64,000 bases of DNA, taken from Xenopus tropicalis. Taxonomy: Eukaryota > Chordata > Amphibia > Anura > Pipidae. A program made the translations under genes and the position numbers. The notes beneath the pieces were generated by a model, which saw only the letters and a program-made list of their open reading frames with translations, was not told the DNA's origin and ran no database searches. Positions 1 to 11,304 of this stretch are shown here, in pieces (positions within the stretch are counted from its first letter, which is position 1; every line of letters begins with the position of its first letter). The stretch lies in assembly GCF_000004195.4 (NCBI RefSeq), contig NC_030678.2:130229104-130293103 (forward strand), given 5' to 3'.

Positions 1-570
1 TAAAGAACGGCAGCAATTAAAATTTAAACCAATAAAAGTCAATAGGTAAATTGTGATTGGTGGTTGTGCCCACTTTTTCTTACCTTGAGTCAATGTCACC
101 CAGTGACAAACAGTGGGCACCCTGGCATAAATAGTGTGAGAATTACAGCATTTAAAATTTAAACCAATAAATTAAATGGATGAAATCTGATTGGCTGTTA
201 GTTGCCCAACCCACTTTTCCTATGTTTGAACTGCAGGCCCCAAGTGACCAACTTTGCAAAGTTTGAGGCATACTGACAGCATTTTACACTTCGCAATTGA
301 AAGTAAATAGGTGAAATGTGGCTGTTGGTGGCTCTGCCCCATTTTTTCTACCCTTGAATGTCAAATAACTCTGGAAAGTTTAACAACCCTGGAATTAATA
401 CTTAAATAATGGCATCAGTTTAAATATAAACCAATGAAATGAAAAGGGTGGAAATGGATTGGCTGTTGGTGGCTCCACCCACTTGTTCTAATCCTGAATA
501 CGTAGTCAGTCAGTGGCTGACTGTGCAAAGTTTGGAAACCTTGAGATAAATAGTGTGAGAAAGGCAGAAT
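1..570. repeat. Divergent tandem satellite-like array, about 140-150 bp monomers
   Basis: About four diverged monomers lie head to tail. The block AATTTAAACCAATAAA recurs near 20, 150 and (diverged) 420. The block TGATTGGCTGTTGGTGGCTC recurs near 55, 190, 310 and 460. The phrase GGCATAAATAGTGTGAGAA closes monomers near 125 and again near 545. Some monomers are truncated and the array probably starts upstream of the window. I recall a similar dispersed tandem repeat in Xenopus. No coding potential is visible. Confidence 0.75.
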
Positions 571-985
571 TGTAGCATCCAACAAGCCTGTAGGAGACTT
601 CTCCTTGACTCTCCTCCCTTGAGTGGAGCAAGAAAGCTGCTCTTTCTAGATACACACTGTCTGACTCACTTTCCTAGAAAGTGCTGTGATAGTAGTTATC
701 CTGTTCTTTCTTTACCTTGTTCATGGGGTCCCTGCACCCCAACTTCACTAAGGTTATTTGTCCCCTTATGGCCTAACCTTCTGGGCCTTGGGGATCCCAG
801 GCTTCCTGGAGACATCCACTTTGGTCAGATGCTGCAGGGCAAGAAGAAAGAACCACCCCTTTCCTAACGCTATATTAAAGTCGGTAGGGTGTGGTCTATC
901 CTTGTGCCAATATCATGGTATATGTTAATACCAAATAGTTGCATTAATCCTTGCCCAGTAACAAGGAGAAAAGGAAAGGTAGGGT
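571..985. other. Unassigned interval
   Basis: An 82-codon open frame (619-867) lacks an ATG in good context and has no recognisable motif. Nothing else is visible before the repeat boundary near 986. Confidence 0.5.
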
Positions 986-1580
986 TTAAAGGAGAAGGAA
1001 AGGCTAATAAAGAGTTAATCCCAAGCTGCAGGCATACCTTCAGTTGTCTCAATAGTGCCCTTAAGTCTCCCCATATTTCACCTGTTCAGAAGATCAGAAG
1101 CCAAACAGGAAAAAAAAAATGCTGAGCTGTGTAGAGAAGATTCCCATAATGCATCGCTCATCCCCAGACTTGGAGACTTGCTACTATAGGCGGCGCATGC
1201 GTACACAGCATGAGCGTCTGGTTGCCATGGCGACGGTGAACTCTGTGGGGCCAGGTCTAGGGAGCAACAGAGCGTTTGTGACAGGAGCGGGCGGGTTTGT
1301 GGCAGGAGCAGGCAGCGGCCGGGAAGGGGGGTGAGTGAGTATTTTACCTCTTTCTTGTTTGGCAGATGATAGTAGCCGTCGGGCCGCGGCGGGGGGTGGG
1401 GGTGGCGGTGCTGCCGAAGAGTTTTTAGCATTCTTAGTGAGCTGAGGATGCTGGGAGCGATGGAGCATTTGTGACAGGAGAGGGCGGGTTTGTGGCAGGA
1501 GCGGGCAGGCGCGGGGGGGGGGTGCTGCCGAAGAGTTCTTAGGATTCTTAGTGAGCTGCTTTCTGAGGATGCTGGGAGTT
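986..1580 (+). mobile_element. Probable T2-like (TTAAAGG) element end with GC-rich internal block
   Basis: Position 986 begins TTAAAGGAGAAGGAAAGG, which fits the TTAAAGGRR terminus of the Xenopus T2 (piggyBac/Kolobok-like, TTAA target) superfamily. The following text is one I associate with dispersed frog repeats. From about 1180 the sequence becomes GC- and CpG-rich with G runs (around 1320, 1390 and 1515). It contains an imperfect internal duplication: 1272-1318 resembles 1466-1512, and 1408-1458 resembles 1521-1577. I do not see a matching right terminus, so the element may be truncated. The alternative is a host CpG-island promoter. Confidence 0.45.
1141..1234 (+). promoter_or_regulatory. 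Promoter-like motif cluster: ZNF143, NRF1 and RFX X-box matches
   Basis: Three motifs typical of CpG-island promoters lie within 95 bp. TTCCCATAATGCATCGC (1141-1157) resembles the ZNF143/STAF site. GCGCATGCG (1193-1201) is the core NRF1 palindrome. GTTGCCATGGCGAC (1221-1234) is an RFX X-box with one mismatch in the second half-site. The X-box also contains an ATG in strong Kozak context (1227). The open frame from it runs to a GT donor-like GGGTGAGTGAGT near 1329-1340. The cluster may be a real promoter and first exon, or promoter sequence carried by the surrounding T2-like repeat. Motif matches are seen directly; function is inferred. Confidence 0.4.
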
Positions 1581-1635
1581 TTACGTCTCAACAGCTGCTT
1601 GTATGTAAGGATAATCTGTGACATGCTTTTATCTG

Positions 1636-1806
1636 TATCTAGTAGTGATAAGTCTAAAGAAACTGGGCTTGCTGAGACCTTTTTAAAACACTTCACCGCT
1701 TATCCAAGTGGCTTCCTCTGCTCTAGAGAAGATGGTGAGATGAGTGGTGCAACATTTTCATAATTACCCAGCAAGTCCAGTTTCTTTAGGCTTACTAGAT
1801 AGTGTA
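1636..1806. repeat. Inverted repeat with Penelope-like terminal phrase
   Basis: AGTCTAAAGAAACTGGGCTT (from about 1651) is answered by its near reverse complement at about 1770-1800. Between them is CTTATCCAAGTGGCTTCC (about 1699-1716), a phrase that I know from the termini of Penelope-like repeats in frogs and fish. The arms are about 38 bp with a few mismatches. The class assignment is tentative. Confidence 0.45.
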
Positions 1807-2304
1807 GATTATGACCTGGATAATTGAAAACATTTACAGACACATTTCTAAGAAACGTTTTAATATACATTAAATAATTTTAATGTGTTTTAAAGTAAAT
1901 TTGAATTGGTATTGAGTGCAGTATTTGTCCATCCCTTTCTGCACTCATGGTTCCTTCAGCCAAAACTCAGTTTTCCTCAGTGCCTTGCATGCTTCTTTTT
2001 TGGTGAGTTTATTAAAGCAGTGGCAGAGCTGCATACATAATGAAACCGTACATAGAAAGCAGCATTGTAAGTAATACTGTGTATGATAAACTTCTCATGC
2101 ATTATTGCTGCTTGTTTCTATTCAAGCTTACTAAATGGTGCATCTTATTTTTACTCATGGCCTCTCGATCTATTTTTTAGAAATATTCTTCTTTACACTT
2201 TTTGAACAGTAGTGTAAAAAGTGGTCAAGGACATTTCTTTTCCAAATACTGGTCCACAGTTGTAGTAAGTGATAAGTGATTTTGAGATATGTGCAGCACT
2301 GTAT
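1807..2304. other. Unassigned AT-rich interval
   Basis: No repeat, exon or RNA gene is recognised here. Confidence 0.5.
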
Positions 2305-2542
2305 AAAGGTCCCCATATACAGGCCGATTCTAGCTGCCGATATCGGTCCCTTAGACCGATTCGGCAGCTAATCGGCCCGTGTATGGGCACTACCGACGGG
2401 CCTGCCCGTTAAAAAATCTAGTTGTATCGGGGACCGCATCGGCTCGTTGATGTGGTCCCCGGACGGACTTTGCCTATACCCGTCGTTATAATTCGATTGT
2501 TTGGCCCCAAGTGAGCGGTTCTGAAGGTGTATGGGCACCTAA
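2305..2542. mobile_element. MITE with GGTCCCCATATACAGGCC-type termini
   Basis: The left end AAAGGTCCCCATATACAGGC is matched by the reverse complement of the right end AAGGTGTATGGGCACCTAAA, with mismatches. Internal palindromes surround CCGATATCGG. The block is unusually CpG-rich compared with its flanks, as expected for a fairly young insertion. Related ends (GGCCATACAC) occur at 61204-61531 and at the right edge of the window. No coding capacity is present. Confidence 0.6.
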
Positions 2543-4545
2543 ACCATATAGCGCAGCATAAATAAAATTATGCATACAAATATAATGATTTGTCTAGCAA
2601 TGTACCATAACGAGCAGTCTCTTAAATCTGTAAAAGCCTGAGTAACTGATTTGCAAGAGAGCACATTGGGCAGCCTATGGATACCTCCAGACAGCACCAA
2701 CCTATAGTGACTCACGACACACACATGTGCAATTGAATAGCTGTATATAGTGTGTCTGATAATGATTTGGTCAGGGCTTCACATGACTCACAGTGGAACC
2801 TACAGTATCAAAAGAAACTATCTTGCACTACATTGTGCTTCAGCCCCCGAGTTACACTACTTACTATCTTACCAATGGCTACAGAGCTTTTCTGTTTTAT
2901 GCCACTGGTATTGGTAGCACATACAAAAATGCTAGCTGTGCTTCATTTATGTGCTAAGAATTTACTGGAGTAAATTATACAGCTGAAAAGCCACTAGATT
3001 TTTTTTTCTTTTATTACATTAAACTGATACTGTTAGCATTAGCATTTTGCTTTACCAGTTCTCTCTGTCATTAGATCGATACAAACTTTGCTCAGGGTAA
3101 GAGAAGAGTAAAGAAGAATGGCTTTGGGAAAGGCTTTGTAGGTTAGTTAGCAGATTTTCCTTTAAGCTCCATTTCTCTGTAGGTTTATATAAATTAATGC
3201 ATGCTTGCTTAAACACGGCAAGTTCTGTGTCTTGATTAAAGGAACAATAACACCAACAAATGAAAGTGTTTCAAAGTAATTAAAATATAATGTTCTGCAG
3301 CCCCGCACTGTTAAAAGTTGTGTGTTTGTTTCAGAAACACTACTACAGTTTATATAAACAAGATGCTGTGAAGCCACAGGGGCAGCCATTCAATCTGAAA
3401 AAGGAGAAAAGGCATAGCAGATAAACTCTCTAGAATACAATGGTGTTTAGTTCACAGAAAATAAACACGGTCCAAATGGCATTCATGGTTCTCTACAGAA
3501 CTATATAATGAATGCCTCTCTCATATAAAATAGGCCATTTGTTGCCAAGAAATGATTTATTTGTTGGTTCTAGATTAACAGATAAAAACATTCAGTGTAA
3601 AAAGAAAATATTCGTACTTTTTGATGCTACTGGTTCTTTAATATTAATGCATTGCACAGCATGCCTTTTTTTTAATCCAAAACCAATATATATTTTAATA
3701 TTAAAAAAAATCTTTATTTGCCAAGTTTGTCGATTTTTTTTTTTTATTTTTGTTCAAACAAGAGCTGCACCTTTGTGATGACAGAAAAATCCATGCTTTC
3801 AACCTGTAGCCATTGTGTCTTATTTGTTCTGTTTTATCAGTTTTTCCACTATCACCAGCTTGGGAATTGGTTCATCACATCATAGATTATGTCATCACTT
3901 TTTAATAATTGTGCCGCCAGCTAAATTGCTTTATTGGTTACTGACAGTTTTTTACTCACCCTGAAATATTGGGATACGTTTAGAAGCCTTTGTTGCAGGT
4001 TGTTTATTGTGTCGTGTTCCAGGTGAAACAAGTACAACCTATTTATCAGGAATTATTAAAAAATGTAGCAACATATATAGCTACAGAATAATGCAGGTAC
4101 AAAACATTTTCCTTGACAGCCAAGGGAAAGGGGACATCAACTCTTGGTGGCCAGACTTGCACTTCTAAAATACCATGTCACAAAGGGACTGCAAGGCCAT
4201 TGTAACTATCACAGCTTGATGCTTAAGCCATTCGATGTCACTAGCCTTAAGTCACTTCAATCAAAATTGTTTAACTGATTTAATTCAAAGCAGGAAATAA
4301 TAATGAATTCCTATATTGGTGAGTACTGCCATTACAAGTGCTATTTTTGCCTACTTTTTTTCTTATTTTTATAGATATTTACTTTTTCTTTGGCTGACCT
4401 TTAGTATTCATTTTTGTTATTAAATAAATAACTTGCCTTTTTATACCTTTTGCAGTTTGGCTAACATCAAATAAGTATTATATTGTTTCTAATAAAAAAA
4501 AACCATGCAATAATATTACTGGAAATATCCAAAATTATAAAAGTA
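2543..4545. other. Unassigned AT-rich interval
   Basis: The interval holds homopolymer tracts (for example T runs near 3000 and 3735) and short chance ORFs. No exon with convincing splice sites was found. Confidence 0.5.
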
Positions 4546-4815
4546 ATTTACAAACTAAAATTATAGGATCTATTATCTGGAATGCTTGGGATATGGTTTT
4601 TGTTTAGATAATGGATCTTTCTGTAATCTAAACAATACCTGAAGTCTGCTAAAAATGATTTGGTCATTAAAGAAACATAATAGGATTGGTTTACCTTTAA
4701 TATGGGTTTATTCAGCTTAATTAAGGTCACTTACAAAGGAAATAATTTTTAAAATATATAATTATTTGCTTAAAATGGACTTTCTATCATTTGGAGCTTT
4801 CTGGTTAATTTGTTA
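4546..4815 (+). mobile_element. Decayed copy of the TA-flanked GGTATGGGACC MITE
   Basis: Diverged blocks of the family occur in order: ATAGGATCTATTATCTGGAA (4563), a central CACTTACAAAGGAAATAATT (about 4729-4748), ATAATTATTTGCTTAAAATG (4760) and a terminal TTTGGAGCTTTCTGGTTAAT. Better preserved copies lie at 8682, 13332, 34866 and 45556. Termini are too eroded to define a target duplication. Confidence 0.55.
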
Positions 4816-7483
4816 TTACAGCTTTCTCTTCCCTAGGTGCATCTGCTGCTTGGTTTTTGGTTTAGGGATTTTCATAGGTTTGGCATGGATTATTTCACAA
4901 ATATCTACTACTATGTCCTCCCCTTTGTTGGCATTTAACAACCTGGTCTTGATGTAAATCAGTAATTTATTTCATTAATGTTTTAAAGCCACAAGACCCT
5001 CTACCTCAGGACATACACCACTAAAAGCAAACTGTGTAATCAATAAAGTCAATATAAATCCATGTTCCAGAGAAAAAAAGCTCTTGTTTGTAGGCTTCAA
5101 ATGAGTGGATCTGAAGGGGATAAGAAATGTGGGCAATTTTGAAGCCTGCAACATCCATTGAACACCAGATACTAATTTCTATTTTAATACAACTCCTTTG
5201 GTTAGTTGTACACTTTGGAAAACTATTCACATTTGTCAGTTACATAGATTTATGGCAAATGTGCAACTTAACATTGAAATCAATGTTTTTATTGCCTTGG
5301 CAGACATTTTATCATTTGTTAAATCTTTGTTTATTGTTTGGGCTTTAATATGGCAGTCTGGCCATGTGACTCCAGTGAGGATCAAGGATCAAAGCATAGT
5401 GTTGAAAGACATATGTATATCAGAACGCAAACTCACTGCTGATGTCCCGGCATGGCTCAGTGCAGTCCGTGCATACTGCAAAACACTGCAGATAGCATAC
5501 ATATCTGTAATATGTAAAATGTTCTCTTATTGGTCCTTCTGAATCTGGAAATCATTCTATTAAATCATTCTGCACACTTCTCCAGCAACACCACAGCTCT
5601 TAGTATCCCTAAGGGACTTAGTATCCAAAACCCTTAAAAATACCTTAATCTGCTTGAAGAAGCAGTCGTTTTAAATGTTTTTGCAGTAAAAAGAAGTATT
5701 TGTATATCCCTCTCTGTAGAAACAATAAAGCAGAAGTCAATTCTGTTCCAGCTCTGATAATTAGATGGCTTCTGCTACATTAGAGAAAATAAAAATAGAC
5801 AGATACTACTTTCAATAGCAATTATATTAACAAACAACCTACAAACCATTGAAAATGAGTTGTACATATTGGAGACTTGCTCGTAATTACTTTTTTGGTT
5901 TGTGCAAGCAACACCTTTTGGGTGGACATCATCATTAGTGTTGCTGCCTATGTTATAATTCACATATTGAAAAAAATGAAGGCTGGGTAAGCTTCTACAT
6001 GCATCTTAAGAAGAATCCCAAAACACACATCTGTGCCAACAATCCTTTGATGCTAGATATTAAATAGTAATGCTAGCCATTTAAATTTGGTTTCATTGTA
6101 GCCTATTAGTAATAGTGGCATCAAATGGTAAAAACTGATTTTTAAAAATGAAAATTGTTGAACTTCTTTCTTTTCATATATGTTTTGGTGCATGACGCTT
6201 GGAGTTTGTACATTAATTGATATTTGTACATGGATTGCAAATGTAGTAGGTCTGTTCTTGTAGAAAACTGTATTTCAAATTACCGGTAATCCATGCATGA
6301 TTTTGTCTAAGTTCTATCTATCAAGTTTCATTATTCTTTGTTATGCAACAACTAGCACTACTATGTTAGGGACATTTCGCTGGGATTTGCTAACAGACAC
6401 AACCTGATTTATTTGCCTGCCTGCCCGCCCAGCTGCTTTCTGTTTGCAGGGTTTAGGAGGAATCTGTGTTTACAATAAGAAACAGAAAAACAGACAAGCT
6501 TTAGAAAAGCACGAGCCTTTCTCTACTGATGTCGCTAAAAGCCCTCTATGCACTGCATCAATTTTCATAGTTATTTAATACATTAGAGAGCAATTGTAAA
6601 CAGTAAAACCCACATTATCGACTTGCTCAAACAGATTTCCTTTCTTGCTTTTTCTGTTTATTTCGTTCAATTTTGCGTATATTTATTTTTGCTGGGTTTG
6701 TTTGAAATGCCAGATCAGGAATGATTGCCTCATTGAACTCCGCTATATTTGTGTACTGTAGGTGCCAAGGCAAACTAATTCTGGTGACATTCAAGCAAGC
6801 ATGTCTTTTTAAAAAAAAAAAAAAAGGAAAAAAGAAGGTAACATCTGTGGCATATCTGTTGTTTATTATAGAAAAGATGATATGAATATATTTATTGCTT
6901 CTTTGTTTTACTTTTGCCACTGTGTTCTGCAAGCGTAGGTAAGGTATACTTGCTTATGGCACCATTAAATGCAAAAGTCATTTAACACATCTGACATTCT
7001 ACTAATAAAAATATGGGCTAAAGCAGACGGATTAAGTGTTTTCATGAAGCCTATTGCTGTTTGTATTTTAATATAAGTTTGACTGATATAAGAAAATCTC
7101 TGTTCCTTCAAGAAAACACAAAATAGGGTAGTGGCATTTGTGAGAATGTAAAAAAGTTTACCAAAATGATTTGAAGATTTTCAATAATCAAAAAAACAAT
7201 TTTTTTTTTTATGTTATTTTGTCTACGTAATGGCCACCAGTGAGGGATTCTGGGTCTCTGCTTTCCAGATAATCCGTGCACAGCCTGTCATGGTAAGTCC
7301 CAAAATAGATCACTTCAGGTTGGAACAAGATGGCAGAGGGCATGAATGCATCCAACTTAATGCGGGATTGGGGAAATGGTTCCTGTGCAAGTCAAAGGCA
7401 GGCCTTCATGGTTTCTCTCAGTCTGAGGAATAATATGTCTGTGTATATGAAAAAAATATATATATATTTATTTATTTTGTCGA
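4816..7483. other. Unassigned interval with one weak exon-like frame
   Basis: The interval is mostly AT-rich with poly-T and poly-A tracts. A 114-codon + strand frame (5198-5542) contains a hydrophilic stretch after an acceptor-like TTTAATATGGCAG (5355), but no convincing donor follows. Nothing else is supported. Confidence 0.45.
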
Positions 7484-8010
7484 ATCCAAAGAGAGCACTC
7501 ACGGCACAGAAGTCAGTAAAAAAATGTCATGTATTCGGACTTAATCTCTACGCATTTCGATCCCCAAGGGATCGTCATCAGGATAGTGAAAGGAAGTGAG
7601 GTATGTAGTTGAATACAAACATAAACCAATCAGTGAAAACCACCAATTAGCAAAGTGTTAACCCAATATGTGCAAAGTATAATCACAATAAAACCACAGT
7701 AATGTCTAAAATCCTCAAAATTTTACTCGATAAGTTAAGAGAATTCCATCCACTCATATAAAAATAGATAATGAAAAAATATTATCATATATAGATATAA
7801 TATTTCATATATAAAGTGCCATAAAATTAATGTATTAACATCTAACCCCTAAGCATTCAAAAAGAGTTAGAAGAACTATATAACACTCTATAGCCACACA
7901 ATTATTAAAATAGCCCACATAGTGCTTTAAGTATCACTAATGAAAATATTTCAAAGCCATAGGTGAACACATTACTATAAAAAAGTGAATATGCAAAATT
8001 CTGTGATTTA
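7484..8010 (-). mobile_element. Penelope-like element terminal fragment
   Basis: The phrase CAAAGAGAGCACTCACGGCA followed by ATTTCGATCCCCAAGGGATC and GTCATCAGG matches the layout of Penelope-like element tails that I know from vertebrates. On the minus strand it reads CTGATGA, then a perfect stem, then GAAA, the order of a hammerhead-ribozyme core. The AT-rich sequence to about 8010 probably belongs to the same element. No reverse transcriptase or GIY-YIG domain remains. The right boundary is uncertain. Confidence 0.55.
7538..7588 (-). ncRNA. Hammerhead-like ribozyme core (candidate, probably degenerate)
   Basis: Reading the minus strand, CTGATGA (7575-7581) is followed by C and the perfect stem GATCCC/GGGATC, and then GAAA (7555-7558). 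A GTC triplet follows at 7538-7540, where cleavage would be expected. One extra C sits between the CTGATGA box and stem II. I cannot pair a convincing stem I from the flanks, so activity is doubtful. Hammerheads are established components of Penelope-like element terminal repeats. Confidence 0.35.
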
Positions 8011-8681
8011 CACTAAAAAATATATATATAGAAAATTAATCAGATAAAATATTTATTTATTTGGTAGTTTTAAATAAAACTAAGGTTTTTTCAAAAAACC
8101 TTTCTTTTAGATTAAATTAAAAGATTTATAGAAGGCAAAAATAAATAATCTTTTTGACTGCTTGTACTGGTTCCTTTGGTTCTGGTCATGCCTTAAATGT
8201 TTTAATATTTTCCCACCACTGTTGGTTGGTTGGTTATTAATTTAACCACTGGCCAAATAGCTCGCCGGCCAGTTTGCTATCAAACACTGAAAGCCAAAAT
8301 AGTCAATTGAAGCCTTTTTAAAAATTTTTATCAGTTGGCAGAATAATCACACTTTAATCCGTTTGTTTTATTTTGCACCAGTAAAATAATCAGACAATTC
8401 AAACCATATTCCAGTTAGAATTTTTAGATAAATTGGTCAAAGTTGGGCAACATTATCTGCCCAGAGAATTTTTCTTGAATACCTCACTTGGAATTTTTTT
8501 TGGCAGTTTTGATATACAAAACTTTCTTAGGGAAAAGTGCAGTGACTGAAAATCCATATTCTCTAGCAACTGCTTCCTGCTACAGTGGCATAAGGCTGCT
8601 TCAATCATGCAGAGTAAGTAGCACAACAGAATAGGTTTCACTTTATCTCACTATATAAGCTCCTCCAGTGAAACATGAATA
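8011..8681. other. Unassigned AT-rich interval
   Basis: No repeat or exon is recognised here. Confidence 0.45.
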
Positions 8682-9002
8682 CAAGTATGGGACCTGTTGT
8701 TCAGAATGCTCAGGACCTGGGGTTTTCCAGATAAGGGATCTTTCCATAATTTGAATCTCCAAAAGTCTGTTAAAAACCATTTAAATATTGAATAAACCCA
8801 TTAGGCTTGTTTTGCCTCCAATAAGGATTAATTATATCTTATTTGGGATCAAGTACAAGGTACTGTTTTATTATTACAGAGAAAAAGGAAATCATTTTTA
8901 AAAATTAGAATTATTTGCTTATAATGGAGTCTGTGGAAGATGGCCTTTCCATAATTTGGAACTTTTGGATAATGGGTTTCCAGATAAGGGATCCCATACC
9001 TG
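8682..9002 (+). mobile_element. TA-flanked MITE, GGTATGGGACC family (near full length)
   Basis: The element starts CAAGTATGGGACCTGTTGTT and ends GATAAGGGATCCCATACCTG, with TA on each side (8680-8681 and 9003-9004). A TA duplication with CAGG..CCTG ends suggests a non-autonomous Tc1/mariner-type element. Sub-terminal palindromic blocks (TTTTCCAGATAAGGGATC near the left, GTTTCCAGATAAGGGATC at the right) repeat the same text. No coding capacity. Confidence 0.8.
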
Positions 9003-9115
9003 TAATTTGTTTCCAGTTAGGGAATCCTAACTAACTGTATGCCTCTTTATGTTTGCACTCAGGAGATTCTGACTAATTGTAGACCATCATGTGTTGTCTC
9101 CTATTAAGAGACAAG

Positions 9116-9268
9116 TTTATTAAAGTGTGTAAGCCAATATCACCAGTGATGTTGCCCATCAACAATTGGATTTAAACGGTCACCTACAAGTTAGAAATAA
9201 AAGCAAAGATCTGATTGATTGCCATGGGAAACCTCACCAGTGATGTTGGCTTACACACTATAATAAAT
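9116..9268. mobile_element. Palindromic MITE (GTGTGTAAGCCAATATCACC arms)
   Basis: The left arm TTATTAAAGTGTGTAAGCC (9117) mirrors the right arm GGCTTACACACTATAATAA (9248). The core has GTTGCCCATCAACAATTGG, CACCTACAAGTTAGAAATAA and TGATTGATTGCCATGGG. The same core phrases occur in the element at 35909-36064, so the two copies belong to one family. Confidence 0.65.
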
Positions 9269-10850
9269 ATGCCTCTTAATGTGTCTTCTCTGTATTTTGG
9301 TTTACATTGGCAGTCTAATCAGTGCATACACAACCTCCTGCTATGGAACACCACTTGTGGCTGTCCGCTTTGCACTGTAAATCTTTAAGCTATTTCTGTG
9401 CTAAACTTTCTCCTTAGCTATACTTGGAGATTCTTTTACCTCTGTTTAAAGTTGCACCCACTTAGCAGTTATAAATTGAGAAGATTCATGTCTTTTATGA
9501 CTATTTTCAAGATATCACATTTTCCCCCTTTGTATGTCTAAAACTCAATCCTCAGTATTAAAAGGCATGCAAAATATACAATAATTTCTTCATGAAAGGC
9601 TTTTAAATAATAATAAAAGTTTTGCTTTATTATATTGATATAGGTTTGCAAAATGTGAAGATTCAATTAAATGTGAGTCTAATTAAGCCTTTCACATCAC
9701 TGTTTCACACCAGAGTACTACTAGTGGGTTGGGTAAATGGAGGAGGTGCTCCTAGTTCTTGTTTCTTTGCAACAGAAGTTGTTTGAGGGCCCTTCTCCTT
9801 TCTTCCGTTCTTTATTAACAAGAAAAGAGCCTGGGCAGCTTTCTAGAGACCCATCAAATCAGTGAAAGGGTTACAGAATTTATTTTTAAAATACTGCTAA
9901 TGAAAGATTAAATACACACACAACTGTAGTATGAGATTAAATAGCAGGTATTAGTATTAGAGTTCTCTTTTAACAAATGCAGAGAAAACTTTATTTGTTC
10001 CCTTACAAATGAACGGCCTTTTTCCCTTGACAGAATGAAGTATAATATGCAGAAATTGGATTATATTATTAATATTTATTATGTAATGTTTGGTTATTTT
10101 TCACATACTTTAGAAAGCTGTTTTTCCACGCATGCTTATTTGATCAGTAAAGAGGTTACTGGTCTGTATCATTTTAATTGGTAGTCTAAGTTTTTGAGTC
10201 ATTAATTTTTCCTTAATAAGTTGTTCTACTCCACTTGTTAATGTGTTGTAAGCATACCAGCTTGTTAAATCTTTTAATGCAGTACGTTCTGGAAAGATCA
10301 CATATTACTGTGTCAAAACTTGTTATGCAATTTCGTGCATATTGGAGAGCAAAAACATGGATAATCAGTATTCTTTGTTTTTAAAAGTATATTGACCCTA
10401 CTTTACTTAGGAGGTCATCCAATAAACCTGCGGCATTTGTATTTATATTGTTCTCCATATTTATTCATTATCTTGTTAACTGTGAAATGATTTAATGGGA
10501 ATGATCTTGAAATATATTTTTTTATGATATGAAATGAAAGTCTTTTTTCAGTGATGCAGAAAGAAGACAGATCATTCATTTTCCTCAGAAAGGGTTTGTT
10601 TTAGAAGATTGAAATGGGAGACATTTACAAAGCAGTGCTGCAGTGATAATATTGAATGAAGTAGGACATTTTGCATAGCAATATTGTCCAGTATTTATGC
10701 CTGTACTTTATTTTGTATTCAGAAGGCAAGGAAGGTAGTCCCCCATGAAGAAGAGATACTCAATGATGGGGTGATGCTACTAAGGTAAAATAAAAAGTGC
10801 ACTTAACGGTTCTGTGTGTGCTAAAGGCTAGCAATTATTATGAAACAATA
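9269..10850. other. Unassigned AT-rich interval
   Basis: No exon or repeat family is recognised. The minus-strand frame 10110-10301 has no motif and no splice context. Confidence 0.45.
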
Positions 10851-11304
10851 TGAAAGGGGTTGTCCACCTTTGACTTAACTTGTAGTATGATGTAGAGAGT
10901 AATATTCTGAGACAATTTGTAATTGGTCTTCATTTTTTATTGTAGTTTCTTAGTTATTTCACCTTTAGTTCAACATCTCTGCAGTTTGGAGTTTCAGCAG
11001 CTTTCTGGTTGCAAGGGTTCAAATGACCTTAGCGACCAGGGAGCAGTTTGAATAAGAGGATGGTAAATTAATAGGAGATGACCTGAATAGGAAAACAAGT
11101 TATGAAATGTAACAATAAAAATAAAACAGTTTTTTGGCTCAGGGGTCAGTGACCCACATTTGAAAGCTGCAAATAGTCAGAAGAATATTACAAATAGATA
11201 TAAAACTATAATAAATAAATAATGAAGACCAATTGAAAAGTTGCTTAGAACAGGCAGTTCTGTAACATACTTAAAGTTAACTTAAAGGTGAACCACCTCT
11301 TTAA
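10851..11304. mobile_element. T2-like MITE
   Basis: The left end GAAAGGGGTTGTCCACCTTT and the right end AGGTGAACCACCTCTTTAA are mutually inverted, allowing for decay, and have the (TT)AAAGG terminal form of T2-type elements. The interior contains frog-repeat phrases such as GTAATTGGTCTTCATTTTTT (about 10919) inverted against AATGAAGACCAATTGAAAAG (11220). Non-coding. Confidence 0.7.

Noticed and set aside
5198..5542. Exon-like frame with an acceptor-like AG near 5367
   Set aside because: The peptide after the acceptor looks plausible, but no consensus donor ends it and the N-terminal part is low-complexity hydrophobic. Too weak to call.
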